From: Phaeoceros laevis | Taxonomy: Eukaryota > Anthocerotophyta > Anthocerotopsida > Notothyladales | Direction: 5' to 3' | DNA length: 46,231 nt | Assembly (NCBI GenBank): GCA_049999765.1 | Contig: JBNGIQ010007863.1 | Span: forward strand, 1-46,231 | In this document: in pieces, positions 10,887 through 23,404 of the stretch | Position numbering within the stretch: position 1 is the stretch's first letter | Layout: each line of letters starts with the position of its first letter | Translations under genes and position numbers: made by a program | The notes under the pieces: generated by a model | Databases searched by the model: none | Seen by the model: the letters and a program-made list of their open reading frames with translations, nothing else | Told to the model about the DNA's origin: nothing

Positions 10887-11483
10887 ATGGCCAGACCACT
10901 CACGGCTCTTCTGGCTTTCAGCCTCCTAACGTCTGTGCTTAGTGTGGGGGCAATGCAAGCGCCTGGCGATTTTGGCATCACGAATCCAACCTCCGGCATG
11001 AACTTCACCTTTAGAGGCTTCAGAGAAGCCAACCGACCCAAACCTGGACCCAATCAAGTAGCGCTTGTGCCTGCGTTCTCTGGTCAGTTCCCAGGAGTGA
11101 AGGGTCTGGGCATCTCTGCCGTGTACTTCGAGTTCGCTCCCTGGTCGCAAGTGACACCCCACTCCCACCCCCGAGGCTCCGAGATCTTCTACGTGATCAA
11201 GGGTGTGGTGGATGTTGGCTTCGTGGACACCTCCAACACAATTTTCAAGAAGCGGCTGTACAAGGGAGACGTCTTTGTCTTCCCCAGGGGCCTAGTGCAC
11301 TATCAGAGGAACAACCTGCCAACCACAGCCAAGGGCATTGCCGTGCTCAACAGCGAGAGTCCCGGCCTCCAGGCTGTAGCTTATGCCCTGTTCACAAGTG
11401 GAATCCCCGACAATGTCTTGGCAACGGCTCTGAATGTGAACGAAACAACCGTGAGTTGGATCAAGCAAGAGCTGGGGAAATGA
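10887..11483 (+). CDS. Germin-like protein (cupin)
   Basis: A single exon of 198 residues. A hydrophobic N-terminal signal peptide of about 22 residues implies secretion to the apoplast. One cupin barrel follows. Box 1 is HSHPRGSEIFYVIKG and box 2 LYKGDVFVFPRGLVHYQ, giving all four expected metal ligands (His92, His94, Glu99, His138) for manganese. Germins are extracellular oxalate oxidases or superoxide dismutase-like proteins; the activity here cannot be told from sequence. It is shorter than the usual 215-225 residues. It lacks the N-terminal DPDxLQDFCVAD segment and the disulfide-forming cysteines; the mature protein has no cysteine. The start ATG lies in an A-rich context. The gene converges on the GGPP synthase. 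Confidence 0.93.
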   Translation: MARPLTALLAFSLLTSVLSVGAMQAPGDFGITNPTSGMNFTFRGFREANRPKPGPNQVALVPAFSGQFPGVKGLGISAVYFEFAPWSQVTPHSHPRGSEIFYVIKGVVDVGFVDTSNTIFKKRLYKGDVFVFPRGLVHYQRNNLPTTAKGIAVLNSESPGLQAVAYALFTSGIPDNVLATALNVNETTVSWIKQELGK

Positions 11484-11908
11484 GCCACGGACTGCAAAAA
11501 TGGCTCCCAAACCATCAATCGAATGCACTAAATTTTGACAAGATGTTCACTCGTGCTGACAAAAATAATTGCTGTCCTCAAATAAATTGAAAGCCTGCGA
11601 TACTAGCAACGTCCAAGTTGCTAGCAGCATGCCAAAACACTAGTACTATACAATGCTTTTGTCGTGTGCCATATGCTATATCTATATTACCCAGTACAGT
11701 ACCAGGGCTGGGCTCTGCAGGAACGAAAGTCAAATACATCTGAAACAAAGAGGAGCTCCCAGCACACGCCCTCCTGCTGATCCTTGGTTGAAGGGAAAAA
11801 AATTGGAGGAAAAAAAAACCGAAATCCACAGTTGCTTGCCAGTTCCTCAGCCAATGGTTAGTGCAGCCTAACAAAGTGAAATGCTATACAGGTGAGCAGC
11901 AACCGGAT
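11484..11908. other. Convergent 3' regions of germin-like and GGPP synthase genes
   Basis: No coding sequence. AATAAA at 11581-11586, about 100 bp past the germin-like stop, is its likely polyadenylation signal. The rest would hold the GGPP synthase 3' UTR. Confidence 0.6.
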
Positions 11909-14811
<2,903 letters not shown>

Positions 14812-14977
14812 GTAATAGTAGTAGATTATAGTAGTATATAAAGTAGTAGTAGTAATAGATTATGGTGTGTTTAGCCAACTCCACATGGGAATTGAACACC
14901 CCGTCAGGTTTTTCGACCGGCGACCAGGAGCCCCCGTCCAGGGATTGCAAGCAACAACCGGATAAACTATTCACGGA
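14812..14977 (-). repeat. Dispersed repeat copy with TAC/TAG-rich tail (SINE-like)
   Basis: On the minus strand it carries a block reading CCCTGGACGGGGGCTCC, GGTCGCCGGTCGAAAAACC, GTGTTCAATTCCCATG and TGGAGTTGGCTAAACAC. A tail of repeated TAC/TAT triplets with TATATA follows (14812-14863). The same block recurs twice near 45347-45580. GTTCAATTCC matches the pol III B-box consensus GTTCRANTCC, which suggests a tRNA-derived SINE 3' part. No convincing A box was found, so the class is inferred. Confidence 0.65.
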
Positions 14978-15060
14978 GCCGCGCATTCCCTTTAAAACGA
15001 ATCACAATTTTGCCAGCTGAGAAAGTTTTGCGCGTAGTGCGAAAAGGGTCTAAATGCCGC

Positions 15061-17050
15061 TCACTCATACATATGAGCAGGCAGTCTGGGATGAGGCACG
15101 GCCCAGAGGGGCTGGGCTCGGGGAATGGTGAGGCCAGGGGCCTCTGCCATGTCCAGATCCTCAGCTGTCTGTCCATGAGGCAGTGACCAGTCGAAAGCCT
15201 GGAGCAGTCGGGCAAGGGTATGTTGGGCTGCTAGCAGGCCTAGGTTGATTCCCGGGCAACCTCTCCTTCCTGTTCCAAATGGCAGCAACTCGAAGTGACT
15301 GCCCTTGGGCTCAATGTCGCTGCCAGCACGCGGTCCAAGACGAGTCAGTAAAGATCAGGACTACATGTGGCAGAGGTGGAACTAAGGTTCTCCAAGCAAT
15401 TGGATGTTTATCTGAAGTAGCAGTGGACTTGAGCAATACCTTCCCTCGAAGCGCTCAGGCCTGAACACCAAAGGGTTCTGCCACACGTCTGGACTCCTCC
15501 CCATCTCCCATACATTGACAAATAGAGTGGTCTTGGCAGGGATGTGGTAGCCCCCAATTTGGCAATCCTCTATAGACTCATGAGGAATTAGGAGGGGCGC
15601 TGGGGGATGGAGGCGAAAAGTCTCCTTGATCACTGCCTTGAGAAGGGGCAAAGAAGGAATGTCCGCCTCCGTGACCAGCCGCTCCCTCCCTACCACAGAA
15701 TCCAGTTCCTGCTGAGTCTTGTGCAAGATTTGAGGAGCCCGAAGAAGCTCGGCGAGTGCCCACTCCACGGTGATGCTTGATGTGGTAGTGCCCCCATTGA
15801 GCAAATCCTGACAGTTGAACGAATCAAAAGGATGAATTGGGGAGTCGCAGAAAAATCTTGAACCAAGGACATCAGCTCCTTCAGCACACATCTCCAATTC
15901 CCACTTACGAAGATGGCTCCCTTAATTTTCTTGTCGTCCAGCTGAAGGCCTCCTGTCTCACCGCGATCTGCCAAGTTAAGCATCACATCCAGGATATCCC
16001 TCTCTGCTACTGCTCCTACGCCGGCGCTGCGCAGGCGCTCCCTGTGGTCCTTCACAACTGATCCAAGGAAGACGTCAAGTCGGTCGCGAGTTTTGCGCAT
16101 TTGTTTTTTGTAGCCTGTCAATATGTCTAGGAAGCCCAGGTAAGGGACGTAGTCTTTGAAGACGGGGACCATCACCAGACGGAGAGTCTCGTCCAGTAGC
16201 TCTTTAAATTCCACTGCCTGCAGACAAAGCAAGCATTTAGATTCCGCCAGTACCTGTGGCAGCTGGGACTTGAGAAAGAGTCTTACCTCCTGTGGGTCGG
16301 AATAGTAGCTGGTCGCTTCCTCCCTTACATTCCCGTAGTTGTAGAACCTTTTCCCAAAGAGGCTGCGGGTCATCGAGTTCAAGGTCAAGATCGACGTCTT
16401 GATGTTGATGTTCACCGGAGATAATTTGTCAGCATCTGTCCCGTGTTGCCTGCTGTCAGCCAGGATGGAGCGGACTGTCATAGCTAGCTCCTCCGTCCTC
16501 ACCCACTCCAACTGTTGTACCCTGGCGTTGTTCAGCAATTCTGAAGCGCAGAGTTTTCTGTAAGCTATGCAGAAGCCGGACAATTCAGCACAGGTTCGAC
16601 AGTTCAAGAGTTGATTAATGCAGGTGACATAGTGGTGTTGGTATGCGAGTTGTACCTGACATTCCTGAAGTGTGTGTCGTATAGGGAGTACCCAATGGTG
16701 CCCGTTGCAAACAAGAGATGATCCTTCACAGAAAGGTGTGGACGGTTGGCGAAGTTGCGGTCGTTATCCTTGAAAATCTCCTTTGCAAGGTTTGGCGTGG
16801 AGACAGCAATAGCAAGGCGAGAACCCAACCGTAGTAAGATGATGGGGCCATACTTCTTGGAGAGCTCGGACAGGACTTGATGCGGCAACTTGGACGAGTC
16901 ATTGAATACGCTGAGCAAGCTCCCAAACACGGGTGCTCCCTTTGGACCTGGAGGAAGCCACAGGCTTGGCTTCCGGGATCTGAGCTGCCTACCCAGCAAG
17001 AAGGCTACAATCATCGCGATCCATCCCAAAGCCAGAATAAGCTCTGCCAT
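15061..17050 (-). CDS. Cytochrome P450, A-type (CYP71 clan)
   Basis: Five exons, all with GT..AG borders and consistent phase: 17050-16656, 16557-16287, 16217-15909, 15807-15440 and 15319-15061. They code 533 residues. The third-intron site (16218-16286) is only 69 bp and stop-free. The N terminus has a membrane anchor (LILALGWIAMIVAFLLG) and the proline hinge LPPGPKGAP, so it is ER-bound. ExxR is in KETFRLHPPAP, PERF is in FRPERFEG, and the haem loop is FGTGRRGCPG with Cys ligand. The I-helix reads NGGTTTSS where most P450s have AGTDTTS, so the acidic residue of the oxygen-activation motif is Thr. P450s of this clan act as monooxygenases in specialised metabolism. The substrate cannot be inferred. 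Confidence 0.92.
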
Positions 17051-17198
17051 GTCGTCGAGAGTGAGAATAGTGATGGTACGACCTCTCGTACGCCAAGGTG
17101 CTTCAGCTGGTTCCTGCAGATTGGGCGTTCCAGACTGGGCTGCGACCCCAGCACGTATTTACAGTCAGTCCTTTCTACCTCCCTTCGTTCCTGCAAGG

Positions 17199-17390
17199 CA
17201 ACTTCCAGTGCACCTTCGGAAAAAAAAATCATTTACCCGAAAGCACTCTTTGATGGTGGCATCTTCAGTTCCTGCTAGGCAACTTCCAGAGCACCTTCTG
17301 AGAAAAATCATTTCTGCAAGTCAACTTCGATGGCACCTTCTGAAAAAAATCATTTCCCCGAAAGCACTCTTTGCTGGTGGCGTCTTCTCC
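17199..17390. repeat. Degenerate direct repeats upstream of the P450
   Basis: Three copies of a motif starting CAACTT and containing GCACCTTC and AAAAATCATTT begin at 17199, 17280 and 17322. Copies one and three also share a CGAAAGCACTCTTTG block. They lie 150-340 bp upstream of the P450 ATG, in its promoter. Function is unknown. Confidence 0.75.
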
Positions 17391-17479
17391 TTCTCACTCC
17401 TGCTAAAGAGAGTGATGAACTGTCCAGGTACATAGGGCATAGCAGTAGATTAGGAACACATCTGAATCAAGTTGTGCCC

Positions 17480-18082
17480 AATTCTCGTTTTGCATCCGGG
17501 CGTAAAGCTCCAAAGCCTGTTCACCCTGCTCTTGTTAAGCATATTCTGAAATCATGGCATTCCACGAAACCACATCCCGCTTTGACAACATGTCAAAAAC
17601 ACTCCAGGCATCCACCATGCTCCCACATTTTGCGTACATTCCAAGCAAGGCTGTGCCAACAAACACATCCGACGCACAACTGCATTTCACAAGATCAGCA
17701 TGAACTTTTCTACCCTGCTCAAGGTCCAGCAAACTCACACATGCCTTGAGAGCGCTCAGGAACGTGTACTTGTTTGGCTCCAGCCCAGCCTTCACCATCT
17801 GCTTGTAATCAGCCAGGGCCTCCGATCTTACCCCATGTTAGCATAGCCTGAGATCACGGCTGTCCATGATGAAACTGACCGATTAGGGGAACTGTGCAGC
17901 ACCCGCAACGCATCAGAATGGCTGCCACATTGCACAGACGCTCCCAGAAGCTGGTTCCCTAAGTAGTCGTTGTCTCTTCTGTATGGTGGTATTTGTGATA
18001 TTACTGATGCGGCAGGGTAATAATCTTGAACGTTTTTATCCGCCTGCGTTGGCTTTCCAGTAGCCATGTCAAGCACGGCCAT
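17480..18082 (-). pseudogene. Decayed PPR gene fragment
   Basis: Two PPR-coding pieces in different frames. The upstream piece (18082-17828) includes SSWTAVISGYANMG. The downstream piece (17798-17535) includes GLEPNKYTFLSALKAC and VVSWNAMISEYA. A frameshift near 17825 separates them. After an in-frame TAA at 17535, PPR-like coding continues (GEQALELYARM). There is no E domain and no plausible intron at the break. The piece lies directly behind PPR gene 2, whose last 14 bases it overlaps in another frame, so it probably derives from a tandem copy. A short functional remnant is unlikely. Confidence 0.8.
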
Positions 18083-21000
18083 ATGCTAGAGCTAGCCCCT
18101 TCGAATTTTCGCAACTGGACATTTCCTTGGATCTTTGACCAATCTTAGGAAGTTCGTCATCCATTTCTTCCTGCCTCAGTCCTAAGCTTACCGTTCCTGA
18201 TAGAACATAGAGCTGTTCCTCCTGTGGGTGCGTGTAGTCTGCTACTTCAAATGTGTGTACTTCTTGGTCATGCCTAATCCAACTCTGAGCAGATTTTTTC
18301 CATGCCCCTGCTTTTTGCCGCAATTCATTCACCTGTTGTACGTGATCCCAAAGGCCGGCTTGAGCATACATATTTGTCATAATGGAATATGCAGCCGGAT
18401 GCTTTGGATCTGAACTCACTGCACAATCAAAGGCTCGTTTCCCTAGAACTAGCTTGCCATGCTTCCGACAGGCACCTAGCAAACACAACCATATGGATAG
18501 ATCAGGCTGCAACGACATTTCTGACAACAAATCTTGTACCCTTTGAAAGTGCCCAGCACGCCCCAAAAGATCCACCATGCTTACATAGTGCTCCATCTCT
18601 GGGGTAAGACCATGATCTCTGCTCATTGATTCGAAGTACTCAATACCTTTGTTCAGTAGGCCAGCATGACTGCATGCTGAAAGAATCGAAAGAAACGTTA
18701 CTCCGTTTGGCTTTACACCTGCAAACTGCATTTTTTCATAGCACTCCAGGCTGCTCTCCAAGTTCCCTTGTCGGGCATAACCAGCGATCAATGCAGTCCA
18801 TGAAACTACATTAGGCTCAGGCAGTGCATCAAAAACATTTTGAGCATCAATCATGCTTGCACATCTGCCATATGCATGAATGAGAGAGCTCGCTAGAAGA
18901 GGAGTCATTAGCTTTCCTCTGACAACAAGAGTGTCATGTATTTCAATACAGGCATCCAAGTCACCTACATTGCCGCATGTCTGCAATATGGACAGTAGTG
19001 TGATGTCATCTGGAGCAAAGCCTTCCTCTTTCATCCGTCGGTATAGCTGCAAAGCATCCTCTTCTTGACCAAGCTGAGCATATGCTGCAAGCATCGCATT
19101 CCAGGCTACTACATCAAGCTGACACATCCCATTGAACACATTTTGAGCATCCTCTATGTTCCCACACTTTCCGTACATACTAAGCAAAGCACTGCCAACA
19201 AAAATGTCTTCGTTGTAGCCTCTCTTCCAAGCGTCTGCATGTATGGTCTTCCCCATGTGCAGAAACCTGACTTTCATCAGCCGCCCATTCAAGACACCAT
19301 CATCGTCCTTCTCTGCAAGTATGCCACACCCTTGGAGCAAGCAGACAAAAGTACGCACATCTGGACTCACACCTTCCTCCATCATTTGTACATACAGCTG
19401 CGAAGCCTTCTCTGCTTGGCCCTGCTGGATATATGCTGCAAGGATAGCATTCCATAGAACGACACCCCCTTGGAGAACCTGATCAAAGACATACCTCGCA
19501 GCCAGAACGCTCCCACACTTCCCATACATACTAATGAGGGCACTACCGACAAAGACATCTGATCTGTAGCCTCTCCGCCAAGCTTCAGCATGCACTAACT
19601 TTCCCACTTCCAAGCACTTCGCTTTGGCAAATTGTCCATTTAAGGATACATCCTCCTCATCTGCAAGAATTCCACATCCTTGCAGTGAGATAACAAACGC
19701 TCGATGATCCGGATTCACACCATCCTCCAGCATTTGTTGATATAGCTGCAAAACCTTTCCTGCTTCACCCTGCTGAGCATATGCTGCAAGCATCGCTGTC
19801 CATGACACCACATCTTGCTTGGACAACCCATCGAACACGTACTGCGCATCGACTGGGCTACCACACTTCCCATACATACTAACAAGGGTGTTGCCAACAA
19901 ATACATCTGAATCATAGCCCTTCCTCCAGGCATCCGCATGTATTATCTTCGCCTTTTCCAGAGAACTCACCCTCGTCAATTGCCCCTCCATGACTAGTTC
20001 TTCTTCTTTCTCTGCAAGCAAGCCACAGGCTTGGAATGAGCTTACAAAGGTCCGAACATCAGGACTCACGCCTTCAGCCAGCATTTGTTCATATAGCCTT
20101 AAAGCCTTCTGTGCTTGTCCTTGCTGCGCGTATGCTGCAAGCATTGCATTCCAAGATACCACATCACGCTCAGACAGCCTACTGAACACACTCTGAGCGT
20201 CCATAAAGCTTCCACACTTCCCATACATAGTAAGAAGCGTGTTTCCAACAAAAAGATCCACGTCACAGCCTTTTTTCTGGGCATCATTGTGTATTGCCTT
20301 CCCCATTTCTAGGCACTTTATTGTTTTTGACTCTCCATCCATACAATTGTCTGCTTCTTTCTCTGCAAGCATGCCACATGCTTGCAGCGCACTAACAAAG
20401 GTGCGAACATCTGGATTTACGCCTTCCTCCAACATTTGCCCATATAATTGCAAAGCCATCTCTGGTTGGCCCTGCTGGGAATACGCTGAAATCATTGCAT
20501 TCCATGACACGACATCTCGCCCTGATAAACCAGCAAAGACATGCTGGGCCTCCACAATTCTGCCACACTTACTGTACATAGTGATGAGGCTGCTACCTAC
20601 AAAAAGATCTGAGTCGTAACCCCTTTTACGTGCTTCAAAATGTATAAGCCGAGAACTTCTCTGTGAGCCAGGAAGACAAGCACTGANNNNNNNNNNNNNN
20701 NNNNNNNNNNNNNNNNNNNNNNNNNNNNNNNNNNNNNNNNNNNNNNNNNNNNNNNNNNNNNNNNNNNNNNNNNNNNNNNNNNNNNNNNNNNNNNNNNNNN
20801 NNNNNNNNNNNNNNNNNNNNNNNNNNNNNNNNNNNNNNNNNNNNNNNNNNNNNNNNNNNNNNNNNNNNNNNNNNNNNNNNNNNNNNNNNNNNNNNNNNNN
20901 NNNNNNNNNNNNNNNNNNNNNNNNNNNNNNNNNNNNNNNNNNNNNNNNNNNNNNNNNNNNNNNNNNNNNNNNNNNNNNNNNNNNNNNNNNNNNNNNNNNN

Positions 21001-22245
21001 NNNNNNNNNNNNNNNNNNNNNNNNNNNNNNNNNNNNNNNNNNNNNNNNNNNNNNNNNNNNNNNNNNNNNNNNNNNNNNNNNNNNNNCGTAACCCCTTTTA
21101 CGTGCTTCAAAATGTATAAGCTCCCCTTTCTCTAAAGCCTTCACTTTTGTCAGATTTCCATCAACAACAGTATCTGCCTCCTTCTCAGCAAGCATAGCAC
21201 AAGCTTGAAGTGCACTAGCAAATGTCCGATCATTTGGACTGACGCTTGCTTTCAGCATTTCTCCAAAAAGATGTAAAGCCTTCTCTGCTTGACCCTGCTG
21301 TGCATAGGCCACGAGCATTGCTGTCCATGACACTACATCACGTTGGGACAACCCGTCGAACACAATTTGCGCATCCACAATGCTTCCACACTTGGCATAC
21401 ATGTCAAGCAGACAGGTGCCAACAAATAAATCGGTTACAAATTCGTAATTCACTGCTTCAGCATGAATCTGCCTGCCCTCTTTCAGGTTGCATGTGTCAC
21501 CACAAGCCTTGAATAGGCTAGCAAATGTGTACTTGTTTGGATCCAAACCTTTTTCTCGCATACAGCGATACATTTTTAGAGCCTCCTGAGCTCGTCTGGC
21601 TGTGGTCAGACCTGAGATTATTGCTGTGAAAGAAACCACTGTTCGATGTGGCAACCTGTGAAAGACCTGGAGGGCATCTTCAAGTCCTCCGCACTTAACT
21701 AATGCGCTCACCACGTTTTCCCCAAGAAACCTGGTGGACTCCATCCCACATTTGACCATGTGAGCATGTACTCGTTTAGCCAAAGCCAGAGATTTTCGTT
21801 TCGTGCAGGCCTTCAGGAGTGACCTATACACATTGGCTGATGGAGCACTGCCCTGGTGGTCCATGTGCAATAGGAGATTAAGGGCCTTTTCCACCTGTCC
21901 CTCCTCGCAAAGTGCTTGAAGTTCATACTTTGGTCTGTAAACTACAAGTTGAGGCGCTTCCAAGCGCCCTGGCTCACTCACGGCAGGAGATGCTACCACC
22001 GATCTTACTGCTGCAGTCCCACTGGAGCCTCCTGGTTGAAGGAATTGTGGCATGACCCCTAAAACCGACTGCACTGGGAAGGGCGAAATCTGGGCTGCAG
22101 GCAGATTGTTAGCAACTGGTCCAGGCGACGGTACAGGTGGAGCCTGCTGTGAATTCCAGCTGCCTGCTTGCGGAAATCCCGTTGCGCCAAACCCCATTAT
22201 CCCCGCCATGCCAGACCCACCGAACATCCCGACTCCCTGCACCAT
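18069..22245 (-). CDS. Long PLS-type PPR protein, E+ class, broken by an assembly gap
   Basis: An intron-less gene interrupted by 400 N. The N-terminal part (22245-21087) begins with about 100 Gly/Pro/Gln-rich residues, then PPR motifs (e.g. LLDMYAKCGSIVDAQ). The C-terminal part (20614-18069) has further PPR triplets, an E domain (TPEMEHYVSMVDLLGRAGHF) and E+ ending VHTFEVADYTHPQEEQL, with no DYW domain. Like other PLS-E+ proteins it should act in organellar RNA editing. At least five L motifs carry an extra loop of about 15 residues (LAEKEAD..DG..KVK type), and the P-L-S unit repeats every 116-117 residues. A 35-bp sequence occurs on both sides of the gap; overlapping these copies gives one frame of about 1,234 residues and keeps the 117-residue period. 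Confidence 0.9.
20650..21086. other. Assembly gap with unmerged contig end
   Basis: N runs from 20687 to 21086 (exactly 400). The 35-bp sequence at 20615-20649 reappears at 21087-21121. Bases 20650-20686 do not match the continuing sequence after the second copy. This looks like two overlapping contig ends that were not merged. Confidence 0.75.
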
Positions 22246-22272
22246 TCCTGGAAGGCCCCGCGGGCTTTGATT

Positions 22273-22692
22273 CTAGACAGCATAGACATCGAAGGGGGAT
22301 CCCTTCAGCCCGTGGCCCCTATGCGAGCACATTGGACAGATAAGAAGCGAGAAGGCATTTCCATAGTTGTTGGGATCTCCGCACTTGTGGCACTGTCTCT
22401 TCTGTCCGGCCTGCCACGGCTGCTTCTGCCGTTGCGACCAGCCTTGGCCAGCATTCCCCGACAGTACTTCCATTCCTTGTGCGCCAGCATACCCCCAAGA
22501 TGGCGGAAACCCAGCCTGAAGATTCGCGGTCATCTCCTCTTCATCGGTAGCACAAACATTAAGGGGCCTGAAAACTCCCACTCCTGCTTGCCCAAACTCA
22601 TCAGACCCCACCGCAGCCTCGCGATGTCGCTTTTGAGCTCTCACAACTGCCTGACAATCTCTCCAGGGGCAGATCTCCTGAGGGACCCCCAT
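22273..22692 (-). CDS. Upstream ORF with zinc-ribbon-like motif, in frame with PPR gene 2
   Basis: A 139-residue ORF, not recognised as a known family. It contains a C-x2-C-x13-C-x2-C arrangement (CHKCG ... CPMCS) near the C terminus, preceded by a Gly/Gln/Trp-rich segment (WSQRQKQPWQAGQKRQ). Two further cysteines sit near the start (CPWRDC). It is in the same frame as PPR gene 2. Only one TAG (22273-22275) and nine sense codons separate the two, and the PPR N terminus continues a similar Gly/Pro/Gln-rich composition. It may be a separate small gene, a translated leader ORF, or the former N terminus of the PPR protein cut off by a nonsense mutation. Confidence 0.45.
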   Translation of the reverse strand: MGVPQEICPWRDCQAVVRAQKRHREAAVGSDEFGQAGVGVFRPLNVCATDEEEMTANLQAGFPPSWGYAGAQGMEVLSGNAGQGWSQRQKQPWQAGQKRQCHKCGDPNNYGNAFSLLICPMCSHRGHGLKGSPFDVYAV

Positions 22693-23404
22693 TCATGCGG
22701 GATTCCTGGTTCTCAGCAAGTCGGATACGATGCGCGGATTCTGTAAAACTCTGGCAAATAGAATTCGCGCTTCAAAATTTCGATCAAACCTCTTTCACAC
22801 CTGCCATTTGCTCTCCTGCCTTAGCTATGCCTACATCTTCCATGATAGAATCTAGCAACCTTTATCGCCAGTTTTCGCACTCCATCGGACTACCCGCTTA
22901 GTACAAGACGCATTCATTTGGCTTCTGTCGGTGAAGCATGCAACCTTTCAAGGCAATTTCCAGAGAACATCGTTGGGGCCTGAATCTCAACGCGACAAGG
23001 TCCCGTGACAACTGGCAAGGTAACTCTTCTCTAGGCAAACTTCCCGAAAGCCCCGAAGAAATGAGCCCTGACACACGCAAACAGGATGCACGATGAACAC
23101 CGAACTCAGTCCGAACTGTGACGATGGGCCAGTCTATGACCTGCTTTTTGTTCTCATTGCTGTCCCCAGGCGTACAAGAGTTGAGCGGGTGAATGGTGTG
23201 CTTTTAGAAGGAAGCCGTGTCAATCACGTTTGTGCGTGTAACAATCGGCTCAGACCAGAAGGCAGGCCCACTGCAAAAATTGCGTCCCTGCCAATTCCAA
23301 GACGGACACTACGATTCTGCGTGTAACATCTGTGTGTTGTTACTCGTACCTAGCTGCCAAAACTGCGTCTTGGAGAACGGCCGGGATTCCCATCTGGAAG
23401 CAGC
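22693..23404. other. Intergenic, no gene recognised
   Basis: It separates the PPR gene 2 / upstream ORF block from the F-box gene's 3' end. Short open frames show no family features. Confidence 0.5.

Noticed and set aside
17822-17830. GTAAGA at the PPR relic break read as an intron donor
   Set aside because: PPR-like coding resumes within a few bases in another frame, leaving no room for an intron.
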